Source of the DNA: Vespula vulgaris
Taxonomy: Eukaryota; Arthropoda; Insecta; Hymenoptera; Vespidae
DNA: 64,000 nt
Assembly: GCF_905475345.1 (NCBI RefSeq)
Contig: NC_066599.1
Span: 4,906,001 to 4,970,000 of the forward strand
Reading direction: 5' to 3'
A program made the translations under genes and the position numbers. The notes beneath the pieces are model-generated. The model did no database searches. It saw only the letters and a program-made list of their open reading frames with translations, and was not told the DNA's origin. This document shows positions 24,931 to 36,440 of the stretch, in pieces. Numbering within the stretch: position 1 is the stretch's first letter; each line of letters begins with the position of its first letter.

Positions 24931-26410
24931 TCACTTGTCAAATCGATTAAATCCATAAAAAAAGTAGAGATATGTGATGAAATAATATAAATTGCTTTTT
25001 AAAATTCCTTTTACAATATAAATTCAAATAAACATTCTGAAATGTATAAATGCAGATGTAACTTTCATTTAACGACATATAAAATAAATAAGAAAGAATA
25101 GTTTAGAATAATTGTTATTAATATTACAAGTTTTCTGCGACTAAGGGAGTTAATCGATTTGGCAAGTGAAAAAAAGTAATAACGTCCAATTTAGTCTTCA
25201 AATGTTTTTTTTTATTTCACAGAAACTTCATTATCATATATTTTTTATTAAAGATTTTTCGAATAACAATTGTTCTATTACTATTACAATTATTATTATT
25301 ATTATTAGTTTGATTGATCAGCAACATAAATGATATCTTCTTCGTCAGTTGTATTTGAGATCCCGTTATATCAATTTGTTCTTAAGTTTTTATAATAATC
25401 ACGTTTAATAGAAGGAATGAATTTCAACAAATCCATCATATCTTTCCTGTTTTTTCTTGTCACAGTTTTACCTGTAGGATATAGCTATACTTGGTCTACA
25501 TCTTTTAGATTTAGTGATTTTTCTGCTACAGATTTTCTTATATTAATGACATTAAATTGTGAATCTTCCTTAAAGTCATATTTGATTTGTATAATCTGGA
25601 GTTTAGATCTTTCTAATTTTATTTAGCGCGTTTTAAACTAGTTTACTGGTACCTCTGAATTTGTTACTGTTCTGTTAATGATGGAATTTTCTAGAGGTTC
25701 TGTTGAAAAAAAAATCCTTACGAGTCATTTGAACTATATTATATGGCGTTTTCTTTTTATTGGTTTTTATTATATTGTACCAATCATCCGGTGAAAAAAT
25801 ATTTTGAATTTTTTCGCATGTGATTTGATAATGAGAAAATCTGTATTATTAGGCAAATAACTATGATCATCTACCAAAAATTTCATTTCAATTGACTCAG
25901 TTCTTATTTCTATACTTTGAAACAATTTCAATAAACTTAAAACAGTTTTGATATTTCCATTTTGTCCGATACACGAATTTGAATACGTTATCATTTTTTC
26001 AAAATTTTTAGCATAAGTCTTTATATACTTTATTAGGAATGATGAAATTTCTTGAGACCCACGAGATCCTTTAGTTTCTGGCCAAATGTTAAGTGTATGT
26101 TTAAGTGGAAACATTACTTAATTTCTGATAAGACAGTATTAGATAATTTACCGTTATCATTAAGGCCTTGCTGTTGCGTTTGAATTGCATTATTGAAACG
26201 ATTCACATTAGAGTACGGAGTTAATTAAATTGGCTTCTGAAGTAAATTACTTTTTATTCGATGGATTAAAAAATGTTGTCATTTAATGATATTAAGTAAC
26301 GGAGATTAAAGAAATTTATTATGAATATAAAAAGTGAGGATTTCGTCAAATGCTTTGACATGTAAATTTTAGAAAATTCAAAAAGTGGAGTTAATCGATT
26401 TGGCTTGTGA
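24931..26410 (-). mobile_element. Decayed DNA transposon bounded by TCAC...GTGA inverted repeats
   Basis: The ends are a ~24-bp imperfect inverted repeat, TCACTTGTCAAATCGATTAA at 24931-24950 against TTAATCGATTTGGCTTGTGA at 26391-26410. A third, better-matching inverted copy lies at 25146-25169, and a degenerate one at 26217-26240, so 24931-25169 may be a separate ~240-bp non-autonomous unit. The interior encodes the remnant protein described for 25385-26114. I could not see a target-site duplication. Confidence 0.6.
25385..26114 (-). pseudogene. Decayed transposon-encoded protein with YSxxCxGQN motif
   Basis: An intact stretch of about 114 codons (26114-25770) contains GSRGSQEISS, YSNSCIGQNGN and DDHSYLPNN. 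These match conserved blocks of a large family of transposon-derived insect proteins with a nuclease-like fold (WxExxxxRGxxEI ... YSDxCxGQN ... GHSxLPND). Downstream, in shifted frames and past stop codons, are DDWYNIIKTNKKKTPYNIV (about 25790-25730) and RKNRKDMMDLLKFIPSIKRD (about 25470-25410), the family's C-terminal end. At least one frameshift and two in-frame stops make it non-functional. The usual Asp of YSD is Asn here. The family assignment is from memory of the motifs. Confidence 0.65.
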
Positions 26411-26584
26411 ATGTTACACTCGTTTGGTTCAATATGTTACATCAATAGAGGGGAATGAAAATGCTTTTTTTTTCTTTATAAAAAATGCTGACAATAATTT
26501 GTAATTTTGAAATCACACGCTTGTATACAGGATGTCTCGAGGTTTATCGACTAAAATGCGGAGATATATTTTACAGGTGGAAAT

Positions 26585-26710
26585 AAGGAAAAAAATTGTT
26601 TGAAGTTCGGTTAGAAACGCTTTATTACAAAGTTATAAACAAATGAAATTGGAATAAGTAACAGCGTATTTTCCTTCGCAGAACACGAAGGTCGAATGTG
26701 TTTATCTTAT
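26585..26710 (+). repeat. Left terminal inverted repeat of mariner-like element
   Basis: Pairs with 27853-27974 in inverted orientation. Confidence 0.8.
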
Positions 26711-26806
26711 CCGTGCATTGTTATCATGTTTACTATCTTGAAACGATTCACTGTGATTTTTTACCTTTTACCTTAATATCTGTTAAATCAAGAAAATTTG
26801 TTAAAA

Positions 26807-27800
26807 ATGTCAACAGTATTTTTAAATGAGGAATACGCTGATATTCATCTCATGTACGAATTCTATAATAGAAACGACCAAGCTTACGAAGCAACTGTAC
26901 GAGATTTTCCGGAAGAACAGTACTATATCGCTCTGTATTTATCAGTACCTATTTTCAAATACGCAATTCGGGTTCATTTCGACTTAAGAGCGAATATTAT
27001 GATGTTCGTTCAGCCTTGGGACAGCAATGACTCAGAAAAAATTTTAAACTTTTTTCATAATATTCCTACACAAAATATTCGACGTGCTTCTTCTCAACTA
27101 CAGATATCACGAATCATGATTTGGAAAACATTGTGAGACGTTGAAAGATTTGCTTATCATTACTCAGCTGTTCAAGAATTACTTTCAACGGATTAACGAG
27201 TTGAATTTCGTAATTGGTATATGAATACAGTAGAAAGGGACTATTTTTTTTCATTAAGGATATCACGAACAGACGAAGCGATTTTTACAAGACGGGGCAT
27301 ATTCCATTCTCATAATAATCATGGATAGGTCCATAATAATCCATATTCCATGGACGAAGAAACTTTCAACACGAATTTCGGTGTAATGTTTGGATGGGTA
27401 CGTTCGCTCATTGGTCCATTCTTCCTGTTTGAGAGATCGCATAGATTGCTTTTTTAAAGATTCCTATCAAACGGTTTACCAATTTTGATAGAAAATATAC
27501 CACTGTAGTTTCGCCAAGACAGTTGGATATAGTTAGACAGTTGTCCATCCCACTATGTTAGACTAGTTAGAAATTGGTCGGCTAAAAATTATGGTCACAG
27601 GTGGATTGATCGAAGGAGACCAGTTTTATGGGCTCCGAGATCATCAGATTTAACACCTCTTTATTTTTACCTATGGGGAGCTTTAAAAGATAAGATTTAT
27701 CGTACAGAAGTGACTTCGAAAAGAATTAATACAACGAATTAATAATTCTGTTACTGAAATGAAAAAAATTCTTAGGAAATTTGTGCTGTAATAAGTTTTA
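26807..27800 (+). pseudogene. Transposase pseudogene of the mariner-like element
   Basis: It starts MSTVFLNEEYADIHLMYEF, the typical start of this transposase family's N-terminal helix-turn-helix region, and reaches a second DNA-binding helix (RRASSQLQISRIMIWKTL) before a stop at 27136. Catalytic-domain pieces continue in other frames: RDYFFSLRISRTDEAIFTR (first catalytic Asp region), LIGPFFL, then RRPVLWAPRSSDLTPLYFYL (second Asp region, with the family's RSPDLTPLD block) and LWGALKDKIYRT. Several frameshifts and stops make it inactive. Confidence 0.75.
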
Positions 27801-27852
27801 TAAAGCATCGATGTTAAGCTTGTATTCACGTGCAAGGAGTATATTTTGAAAT

Positions 27853-27974
27853 GATAAGATAAATACGTTCAACTTTTCATATTCTGCGAAGGAAAATGCG
27901 CTATTACCTATTTTATTTGTTTATAACTTCGTAATAAAGCGTTTCTAATCGAATTTCAAATATTTTTTTCTTAT
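27853..27974 (-). repeat. Right terminal inverted repeat of mariner-like element
   Basis: Reverse complement of the left repeat at 26585-26710, with the outermost ~55 bp lost. Confidence 0.8.
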
Positions 27975-28039
27975 CGTGTACTATAGAATAGGCTCTATAC
28001 ACACAGATGTGTAGAGTTAATTAATCTTACTGCATGTTT

Positions 28040-28990
28040 CTTTTTTTTCAATAAATCATTTAAATTTAAACAATTTAAAAAATTTGTTATTGCGATATAT
28101 ATGTAATAGTACGATCGGTTACCATTATACCTCAATCTATATGGATTATTCGTTACATGCGATTCTTTTTATGCGGAAAAAACCGTGTACCTAAATAGAT
28201 TTTGCTAGTATGAAAAAAAAAAAGAAAAAATACTCAACAAAAAAGTCGATATATGTTCTAAAGATATTTATTTCACATATTTTCACAAAAGAATAATAAT
28301 AAAAATTCTAAAAAACCAGAAATAAATTTTATTCTTTATCATTATCTGTACTGTAATCCAAAACAATCAACGTTTTCATTTTAATTGGCACTAGTGATCT
28401 TCATCAATCGAAACATTTTGAAGTTTTTAATCATTAAAGATTATAGAGAAATATATTTTCTGATTGCGTAAAACAAGAGATTGATAAAACTCTGTAAATC
28501 GATAAAATTTATTAGGATTAGGAATATAAGAGGGATTATGCATATAAAAAGTAACGCGTAAATCGAGGGATAGATGTATATGAGATACAATATCAGTCAA
28601 ATGGACACCACAGCTTCTGTTACACGATACGATCAAGAATAGAATTCTTTCACGAATTGACCTTCAAAATCGAGCGATTTATTGCTTCTTGATTATGTCC
28701 TTTGGGTTATGTCGAAGTTCAAGTTTGATCATCTAACAATTCTTAAACCACTGAAGTGTTTCAAATAGAAATTCGAGAGGTCATCGACGAAATTGAATCG
28801 CCATTATGTGAAAATGCCATAATAAATCTAAAAAGAACGAGATATGCAAAGAATTATGGTTACCATTTGGCTGATATTTTCATATATCTATATTTATAAT
28901 CGATTATACTATGAGTTACAAAGATTTTCAAAAATTGTTTAAGTTTAAATGATTTATTTAAATGATTATTTATTATGTAACCGACGATAA
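28040..28990. mobile_element. Nested or inverted remnants of a second mariner-like element
   Basis: On the plus strand about 28645-28890 encodes, with frame breaks, the transposase C-terminus: a degenerate SPDLxxLDxxLWGY block, then EIREVIDEIESPLCENAII and YGYHLADIF. On the minus strand 28665-28427 encodes a second copy of the tail (SCNRSCGVHLTDIVSHI). The outer ends are inverted copies of each other: AATAAATCATTTAAATTTAAAC near 28054-28075 against GTTTAAGTTTAAATGATTTATT near 28938-28959. So two 3' ends of one family lie in opposite orientation. Confidence 0.6.
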
Positions 28991-30579
28991 CTATCTCAGT
29001 AATAGTATAATAACGATATTATATAAGTTATAATTAGTATAGTACAATTAATTAAGTAATATTATAACTTTCACATTATATAATTTTCTTAAAGATTTAA
29101 AAAAATATCATGGAAACGGTGTTGATATATTGTAGAAATTAATCCTTCTATATCCAAACTAATCGAATTATTCTAATTCAAAACACAGAATTATTATTAT
29201 TGTTATTATTATTATTCGTGTTAACGTTTAATATGAGAATGTTAACGAAGAAAGATCGATCGAATAATGCAAAATCTTTTATTGCGCGAAACCCTTTTAC
29301 GTTGCTCATTGTTTTCTACATCAGTGACTTTCAATTACTTACTGCCCGCATCGAAATTCATCTGCCGTTTCATTTGTCGAGACGAGATTTTCCTTTATGA
29401 CATTTCCCTTATAACGGATCTTTAAGCTCAAAACGAGACGTAACTTTAACGAATTAAAGAAGATCATTAAAAAATTGACAGTGGATTAATAATAATCAAT
29501 GTTAAAGTAAGAGAAAACAAGTTAAACGTAATTCTACGGGTCACTTGTTGCTACAAAAGATCTCGCGAATATCCTTTGGAACGTGTCCTTCTAAGTAGAA
29601 GGATTAGCCTCCTTCGAACAATGAAATCTTTCTTGTTCTTACCTACATCATCTGTTGCGTCGAGTCGTTATTAAATTCGACCAACAATCTTTTAAAATCC
29701 TTCTTTTTCAGTTACTTTAGGAGCAATTCCGAAGAACTATCGCTGAGAACATTGATTTTCATTAATTAACAATATTACAAAATAAAAATTATTATCGCTC
29801 GTAGAGAGTAAGAAAGGAGCAAGAAAGAAATCGAAAGATTCCAACATCGGATTAAAAAGGAGGAAAGGAAGTCTAGAGCATTTAGTATAAGCAAACAGAA
29901 GGATCCTCTTTGGCAGGCACTCGGCACGAATGGAAGTAAGATATTTCGCAGTAGAAAGAAAGAACTTGATGCAATAACAAGCTTTTTCGTTTCTTAATAT
30001 CGAGGATAAAATTGAATAATGGAATATTATAGAACGAATGGACATATAAATATTTACTACATACGTATGATATATTAGATATCTACAAAGTTTATACTCA
30101 TGATCGAAAAGCTATTCGGTCAATCTAGAAACAACCTTCAACTCATGGGATTTCTTTCGGGTTAAAAGCTACTGACCTATTCGAACATTCGAATATTCGA
30201 CTGGCGGATACATCGAATATCGATGAGAAGGCTAAGAGGAGGAAGAGGATGAGAAGCAGGTGGAGGGAGGGATCGAAACCGTTTGGGTTGGTTGCGCGCG
30301 TCTTCTCGGTACGCAGGAATCAATATAGGGGGTGTCTCTTAGTTGGGGTCGCTAGCAGAGAGCGATAGCAGTGCTGTTGTTTCTATCACTGGCATTGCCG
30401 AGGAGGAGAAGGAGGAAAACGATAACGACGAGGACGGCGACGGCGACGACGAGCGACGACGGTGGCGACGAGAACTCGCTGTGGTCATTTGTAGCGACAT
30501 CTGACCTCGTCGTTGCTTCCCCGAGGGTCGTTCCTCGTTTCGAGCGTGTCTTCGTCGTCGTCCTCTTTATCGAGGAAGA
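28991..30579. other. Intergenic region upstream of JIP1
   Basis: About 1.6 kb. The first kilobase is AT-rich with a (TTA)n run at 29190-29216. From about 30280 it becomes GC- and GA/CGA-rich (30390-30560), consistent with the JIP1 promoter and 5'UTR. Small open frames here look like composition artefacts. Confidence 0.55.
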
Positions 30580-33500
30580 ATGGCCGATTCCGAGTTCGAA
30601 GAATTTCGGCATTATTTCGAGAGGCTACCGCAACATCTCAAGGCACCCCTTTCGAATTACACGTGAGTAATACATCTACCCTTTGTGGTAACGTCTGTCG
30701 AACAAATTCGATAGAATAAATCATGATACGATAGAGAAAAACGCGATATTCGTGTGCGCGTAACAAAATTATTATTATTTGTTTATTATAGTCTGAGAAG
30801 AAACGCGAGAATTAGAGGGTTTTTCTTCTCGAGGAATTAAATATTCACGTGAAGTCGTAAGGCTTGGAATTTTCTCCGTTGCTGATATCGATCGGCAACG
30901 AGGAACGTTATTCTCCCATACGACTTCTCGATGGGATCAAATCTGATCTTAAATTCTAAGTTTTTCTTTTCAGTATTTGCAAGGATCCGAAACGTCGATT
31001 AAAATGATTGTACCAATAGCAGCCTTGCCTCTTGATGCTTTCGTCTTTTTCATTTGCCCTACCCTCGTAACATACGAGCGACGATGCGTATACGTCGGAT
31101 ACCATCATGCGCTAATTTCGCTTTTCCAATTGCAAGCGAAATTCTTCGTCAGAACAGACATCATTTTTTGATCTCGATCGCTCGAAGGGAAAAATCTTAG
31201 GAGAGCGTCAAATTTTTCGTTTCTCGTTCGAGCATATATAGCTGCAGGTGCAAAAACACTCATCGACGAGCTCCTTGCTGGGTGCGAAAAGCGCCGGCCT
31301 TTCGAGCTTTGATGCACTCTTCGCATATACATATGTACATCTCTATATGCATACACTCATGCGAGCAACATCGTGAGTGTATGGGGTCACGATAATTCTT
31401 TCCAACGATCGACAGGAGAGCTACACAACTTATCGACCTATCGGATTAAATTCTTTTCGATTTCTTAACCTTCTTAGTGTCAGAGATCAGTAGATTTTAT
31501 TTGGACGTTTCTGGTTCAGAAACTAGGTCGTAAGTAGACAGATGTTTAACCAACACGCTTTCATCCGTCGAAACATTTTTCAACCTAGATATTTTTCATT
31601 CCGAATAACGTACCGTTAGATAATCGATAAGAACGCATCGTATACGATATACCTATGTGATTTCTAACGTAAATGATTTTAAATGATAAAATAAAATCAA
31701 TCGAGGAAAGACGCATTGCTACTGTTCGTATACAGGCTCGTGCACGATATCATACTCGATGACTCGCCTACGTCATCGCAAGGAAGCGACGGTGAAGTCG
31801 GGAGGTCCTGCGACGGAGTTGCCGGGGACTCCGAAGACGAGGATGTCGTTGCGATACATCGTCATGATAATCAGAGCGGACACACCTCGGCCGACGATAG
31901 CGAGGATCTCGATAATCATTGCTCCATCGTAGCTGACAGTGACTTTAGGTTGGTAACATCGTAAGTATTGGAATTTTTCCATACTTATTTCTTTCCTTTC
32001 TTTCTCTTTTACCTTTCCGAATAAAGATTTACGTCTTCGTATCTAAATGTCTTTCTAGATGATCCATGATGATTGATTTATGAGTTACCCGTTAATTGAA
32101 TGCGAATGTAACCCAAACACACACGTTCCAAATAGAATCTATGCACAGCACAAAAAACACGGTCCAATTACAATCTCGATTCGTAAACGATTGCACGATT
32201 GACTGGAGATTGTTCAAGTGAATTTGAATTCGAACGTAATCGATATTCCATACAAAGCAATAATTAATATATTCGATGTTTCGTCGAACGTTAAAATTAA
32301 ATAAAATAAAAGAATCCATAATCGAATTGTTACGCACTCGCTCGGAGGAAATCGTTTATTTGTCTAGAAGAAAATGTAAATACTTATTTGAAGATGGCTG
32401 TTTGCCAGAAAATACAGCCTCAAATCGCATGGTGAATGGTAGCTTAGCTCATATACGACTACCCTTGGGTGACATTAGCTTGTTCGGTGGACTGAGCAGC
32501 AGGGGTCGATCGGCAGGCGGCCCTGGTCCAGGTGGAGGTGGTGGTACATCGTCGTCGGGAAATGGTGGTAGAGACAGCGTTGTCAGCGACGTCGGTGATT
32601 CCTGCTCAAGTTTGAGTTCCTGGCCGACGCCGGAACACGTTCCAGCGAATAGGCCGGGGAGTGGTAGCGGAGAACGTAGACGTCGAAGATTGCCGGAAAT
32701 TCCTAAAGCTAAGAAATGTAAGCTATGCGAGATACCTTTCCCTGATTAAAAATTATCCATTTTCTTGCAGCACGATGACAATAACTGTCTTTTCCGCGCC
32801 GTATTCTTTTTCATCTTTCCTACCTTAGTCGCGTCTCGCGATCGATATCATGGAATCCGACCACAGAACTGTCGACCACAATGAAAGAAAATCCACGAAT
32901 GTATGTAGATACGTTTGCTCGCGTTAAACCAGTCTTCTCGTAGGAAACGTTCTAAGTCTAAGATAGTTGTTTCATCGCATTAGTCAAGTTGTCATATTAT
33001 TTTATAATAATTTGGAATGAATTTAGTCATGTACGGCAATTAATCGATAAAGTCAAAATAACATTGATGCGTAATCAAGGCAATTGGCTTTCGTCAGGTA
33101 TACCCATCGGGCAGATGTCAATGCAAACGTCTTCCTCGTTGGCGGACGAATTGAGTGCTGCAACAGGCTCGACTAATTCAACAGGTTCAAACTCCGGAAG
33201 GCCTCATCTCGTTCTACGAAAATGTCATCCTCGATTGCGACATGAGGACAGCTCGCCGGATAGCGAAAGGATAGCTACGGATAGCGGGCATTCGACCGCC
33301 CATTCGCCTGATAACGGACCCAAAAGTGTATCGCCGATACCGTGCAATACTTTGCAAAACACGGACTCTGTGTCGCCTAGTAGCACGCCAGGTATAACGT
33401 TCTCACTACTTGCTTTGTGTTATTTTTATCGGACATTTAATTAAAGGTCTTATCGCAGGAAGCGGAGGAGTACCGTTCACGCAGTTGGAGTTGCTAGAGG

Positions 33501-34452
33501 CTACGCATCGAGGATTGCACAAATTCGTACCTAGACATCACGACGAGATCGATCTCGAGATCGGTGATCCGATCTACGTTCAAAAGGAAGCGGACGATTT
33601 GTGGTGCGAAGGTGGGCCTCTTTCCTCTTATATTTGCATTTTTATTTTTAATTGCAAGCATGTCCAAACGTTCGTTCATGCATCTTCGAAGGCGTCAACT
33701 TGCGAACGGGCAGGCAAGGCATTTTTCCTTCGGCCTACGCAGTGGATATGGACTACAGCGACTTTGATCCTTCGGCACCGAAGGTGAAGAGAGAGAGATA
33801 TCTCTTAGGTTACTTGGGCTCGGTGGAGACCCTGGCACACAAGGGTACTGGCGTTGTTTGTCAGGCTGTTCGCAGGATCGTCGGTAACTCATCAGAGGAG
33901 TCACCAGTATCGCAGAGTTGCATACTCGAAGTGTCCGATCAAGGGCTTCGAATGGTGGACAGGAGTAAGCCGCGGGTAAAAGAAACGAATGAATTACGAA
34001 TAAAGTAGTACGTAAGGATTAACTTGAAACGATAGTTATTTTTAATCTCTTTTTACAGAAAAATCAGGGTCCTTGTCACGATTACTTTTATTCCCTGAAG
34101 AACGTTTCTTTTTGCGCCTTTCATCCGCGTGATCATCGTTACCTCGGTTTTATCACGAAGCATCCGACGTTGCAAAGGTTTGCTTGTCATGTGTTCATTG
34201 GTCAAGAATCTACAAGACCCGTCGCCGAAGCCGTCGGGTGAGTTAACAAACGTTCCTCCCTCCCACTCACGTTCTCTTCGTCTAGTTTTTCTTCTATTGT
34301 TTTTTCTGTTTTTACACAAAATATATTACGTAGTAAAGAATCATTGCTCGACACACCGATCGTCCTTTTATATTTGCAGGCGAGCCTTTCATCGATTCTA
34401 TACGAAATTCATCGAGACTGCTTTTCCGATAGAGGACATTTACATTGAGTAA
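30580..34452 (+). CDS. Aplip1: JNK-interacting protein 1 / APP-like-protein-interacting protein 1
   Basis: Scaffold that links JNK-pathway kinases and cargo receptors to kinesin-1 in axonal transport. Exons: 30580-30662, 31736-31960, 32368-32717, 33098-33391, 33459-33611, 33692-33975, 34059-34237 and 34380-34452, giving 546 residues in frame. The start MADSEFEEFRHYFERLPQ resembles the fly Aplip1 start. The N-terminal half is acidic and Ser/Gly-rich, with the conserved RRRLPEIPKAKK. An SH3 domain (about residues 320-384) is split by an intron after DLWCEG. A PTB domain follows (about 395-535; YLLGYLGSVETLAHKG, LGFITKHP, FACHVFIGQ). The extreme C-terminus, EDIYIE, matches the kinesin-light-chain-binding tail of JIP1 (EDIYLE). 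The end of exon 2 is the least certain junction; an earlier donor at 31948 is also in phase. Confidence 0.93.
30663..31735 (+). other. JIP1 intron 1
   Basis: A 1.07 kb intron between the MADSEFEEF exon and the acidic exon, with donor AC|gtgagt and acceptor tacag|G. Nothing else is recognised inside. Confidence 0.8.
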
Positions 34453-34504
34453 TCAATTATTTTTGTTTGGCCTGGCCTTGTGGCACCTATGGAAGCGAAG
34501 ACAG

Positions 34505-34510
34505 AATAAA
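34505..34510 (+). terminator. Candidate JIP1 poly(A) signal AATAAA
   Basis: AATAAA starting 53 nt after the JIP1 stop codon. More AATAAA strings occur in the (AAAT)n run at 34565-34588, so the site used is uncertain. Confidence 0.4.
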
Positions 34511-34564
34511 AGATCTTGATGCTGCTCCTCTCTCCCTTGTAAATAAGTTTCCCGTTTAGCTCTA

Positions 34565-34668
34565 AATAAATAAATAAATAAATAAATACATACATACATA
34601 CATGTATATATATATATATATAAATACATATGTATGTATGTATGTATGTATGTACACACACACACACG
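34565..34668. repeat. Compound microsatellite AAAT/CATA/TA/GTAT/CA
   Basis: Consecutive blocks of five short motifs over about 100 bp, just downstream of JIP1. Confidence 0.9.
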
Positions 34669-35575
34669 CAAAGATGAAGAGAAAAGAAGAGAAAACAATA
34701 ATAGGCGCCAATCAAACATCCAATCGTATACAAATATATATACATGAATACATATATATGTATATATACGTATATATGAGGGTACACACACACACATTAT
34801 GCATAATCCGTATGTATCGAGTTAACTACGGGAAGCATTGCGACGGGACCGACGCCTATTTGTCCACAAATTTTCATTGAAATTATATTTAATTTTGTTG
34901 TTAATTATGCGATTGTATCATTTGAATCGTTGTTGGCAAGGCTGTTAGTTCCGAATTAATGTTAACTAATGCCGCTCGAAGGACGGATATTGTTTAGTGA
35001 TTTCAATGTAAAAACGATATCGTCATTGATCGTTCAAAGAACGAACACCAAACGAATCCTTAATCTCGCGTCGATCTTTTCTTCTTTTTTTTTCATTGCA
35101 AGAAAATTCGCAGAGATATCATTTTTGATAATATTTCTTTTCTTGCCTTCATCTTTTCTTTTTTTTTTTTAAAGACAAACGATATCTTTTCGTGTTTGTC
35201 AATGAGAAGTCATCACGAGGATTAAGGATTCGCAAGGAAGTCGTGCTTATCCCGATGAAATTATGTAAACATTACGAATTAGCAACGAAAACCACGTAGA
35301 ACGATAGAACACGTAAAAAGCCACGTCTTTTTAGAAGTTAGTAGTATATTTTTCTATGTTTCTTTGCGGCATGCTCTCTGACCTCCTTCCCCTCTGATTG
35401 TAAAAAAAAAAAACACAAAAAAAAAAGAAAGATTTCTTTGTAATTCCCGCGGAACGGACGTTCTTTCTCTACTTTATTATATTCCTCCTAATATTCCTAT
35501 CTAATTCTAATCGAGATACGGAAAAAGATGAGCGTTTCATCGAGAAGAAAATGAAAAAAATATATGAAAATGAGT

Positions 35576-35577
<2 letters not shown>

Positions 35578-35625
<48 letters not shown>
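35578..35625. repeat. CA/TA microsatellite
   Basis: (CA)n followed by about 20 TA units. Confidence 0.9.
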
Positions 35626-35630
<5 letters not shown>

Positions 35631-36398
35631 CATATATGTTGTATATATAAAGAACGCACATTGGCCTCTATTGTATTTACGAATATCGTTATTATTGTAA
35701 CGCGCCGGTATTTCACAATAATAAAATCGACAAGTTTTTGTTTCAACACTTTCCGAGTTCATTTTCTACGAGATTGTTTACTCGAAAGTTCGTAAACGAT
35801 CTTTCTACATCATAGCCCTCATACGTTGATTTTTATTCGTACGTCTATGTAATAAAATAGTCTACATTTTTGTGAAACTAGTTTTTTTCACGTCTTAGAA
35901 TTCTCAAAATCATATTTCTCTATTTCTTAAGGGTCAAGGATATGGATATGTAAATGTTGGAGAGAGTTGGAAAACGATTCTTAATGATCGTTCGTATTTG
36001 CTTTTGCTTTGATTTGTGCTTGTTTTTTTCATTCCATCATATAATTTCTACATATATTTCTTTCAGGTAGCATTATTTACAAAAAAACATGTTTTCATCT
36101 TCTACGAAGTCTTAATAATTCAGTCTTGATACAATAACTATACGTTAACATGATCCCCAATCGTTATAATATTTTTTTCATATTGTTTACATTAAAAGTT
36201 CATCTCTTTTTTTGTATTTTTTTTTTTTTTTTATTATCATTACATATGCTCGCTTCCATATACGTTTATTCGCCTTTTACGTGTAGCAACATAAAATATT
36301 ATTTCATTCGATGTGAGTTCGAACGAACTGTCATAAATGTTTCTTTTTATTACCTTTTTATTATCCGATTTTTTCTTTCGCTAATAATTTTTCCTTCG

Positions 36399-36401
<3 letters not shown>

Positions 36402-36432
<31 letters not shown>

Positions 36433-36440
36433 TCTCTCTC
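36402..36440. repeat. CT dinucleotide repeat
   Basis: (CT)n of nearly 40 bp in the JIP1-Met intergenic region. Confidence 0.9.

Larger units (their letters stand above)
26530..27980 (+). mobile_element. Decayed mariner-like transposon with ~125-bp terminal inverted repeats
   Basis: A left repeat (about 26585-26710) and right repeat (about 27853-27974) are reverse complements over roughly 125 bp with scattered mismatches. Shared blocks include GAAACGCTTTATTAC, AGTTATAAACAAAT and TTTTCCTTCGCAGAA. The left end continues outward with a gatgtctcgaggtttatcga segment (from about 26530) that is missing on the right, so the right terminus is truncated. It contains a broken transposase reading frame. 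Confidence 0.75.

Noticed and set aside
25417..25626. 69-codon plus-strand frame resembling a secreted peptide
   Set aside because: It is antisense to the recognisable C-terminal part of the decayed transposon protein.
34440..34880. Tyr/Ile/Cys-rich frames on both strands
   Set aside because: Produced by the compound TA/CA/GTAT microsatellite downstream of JIP1.
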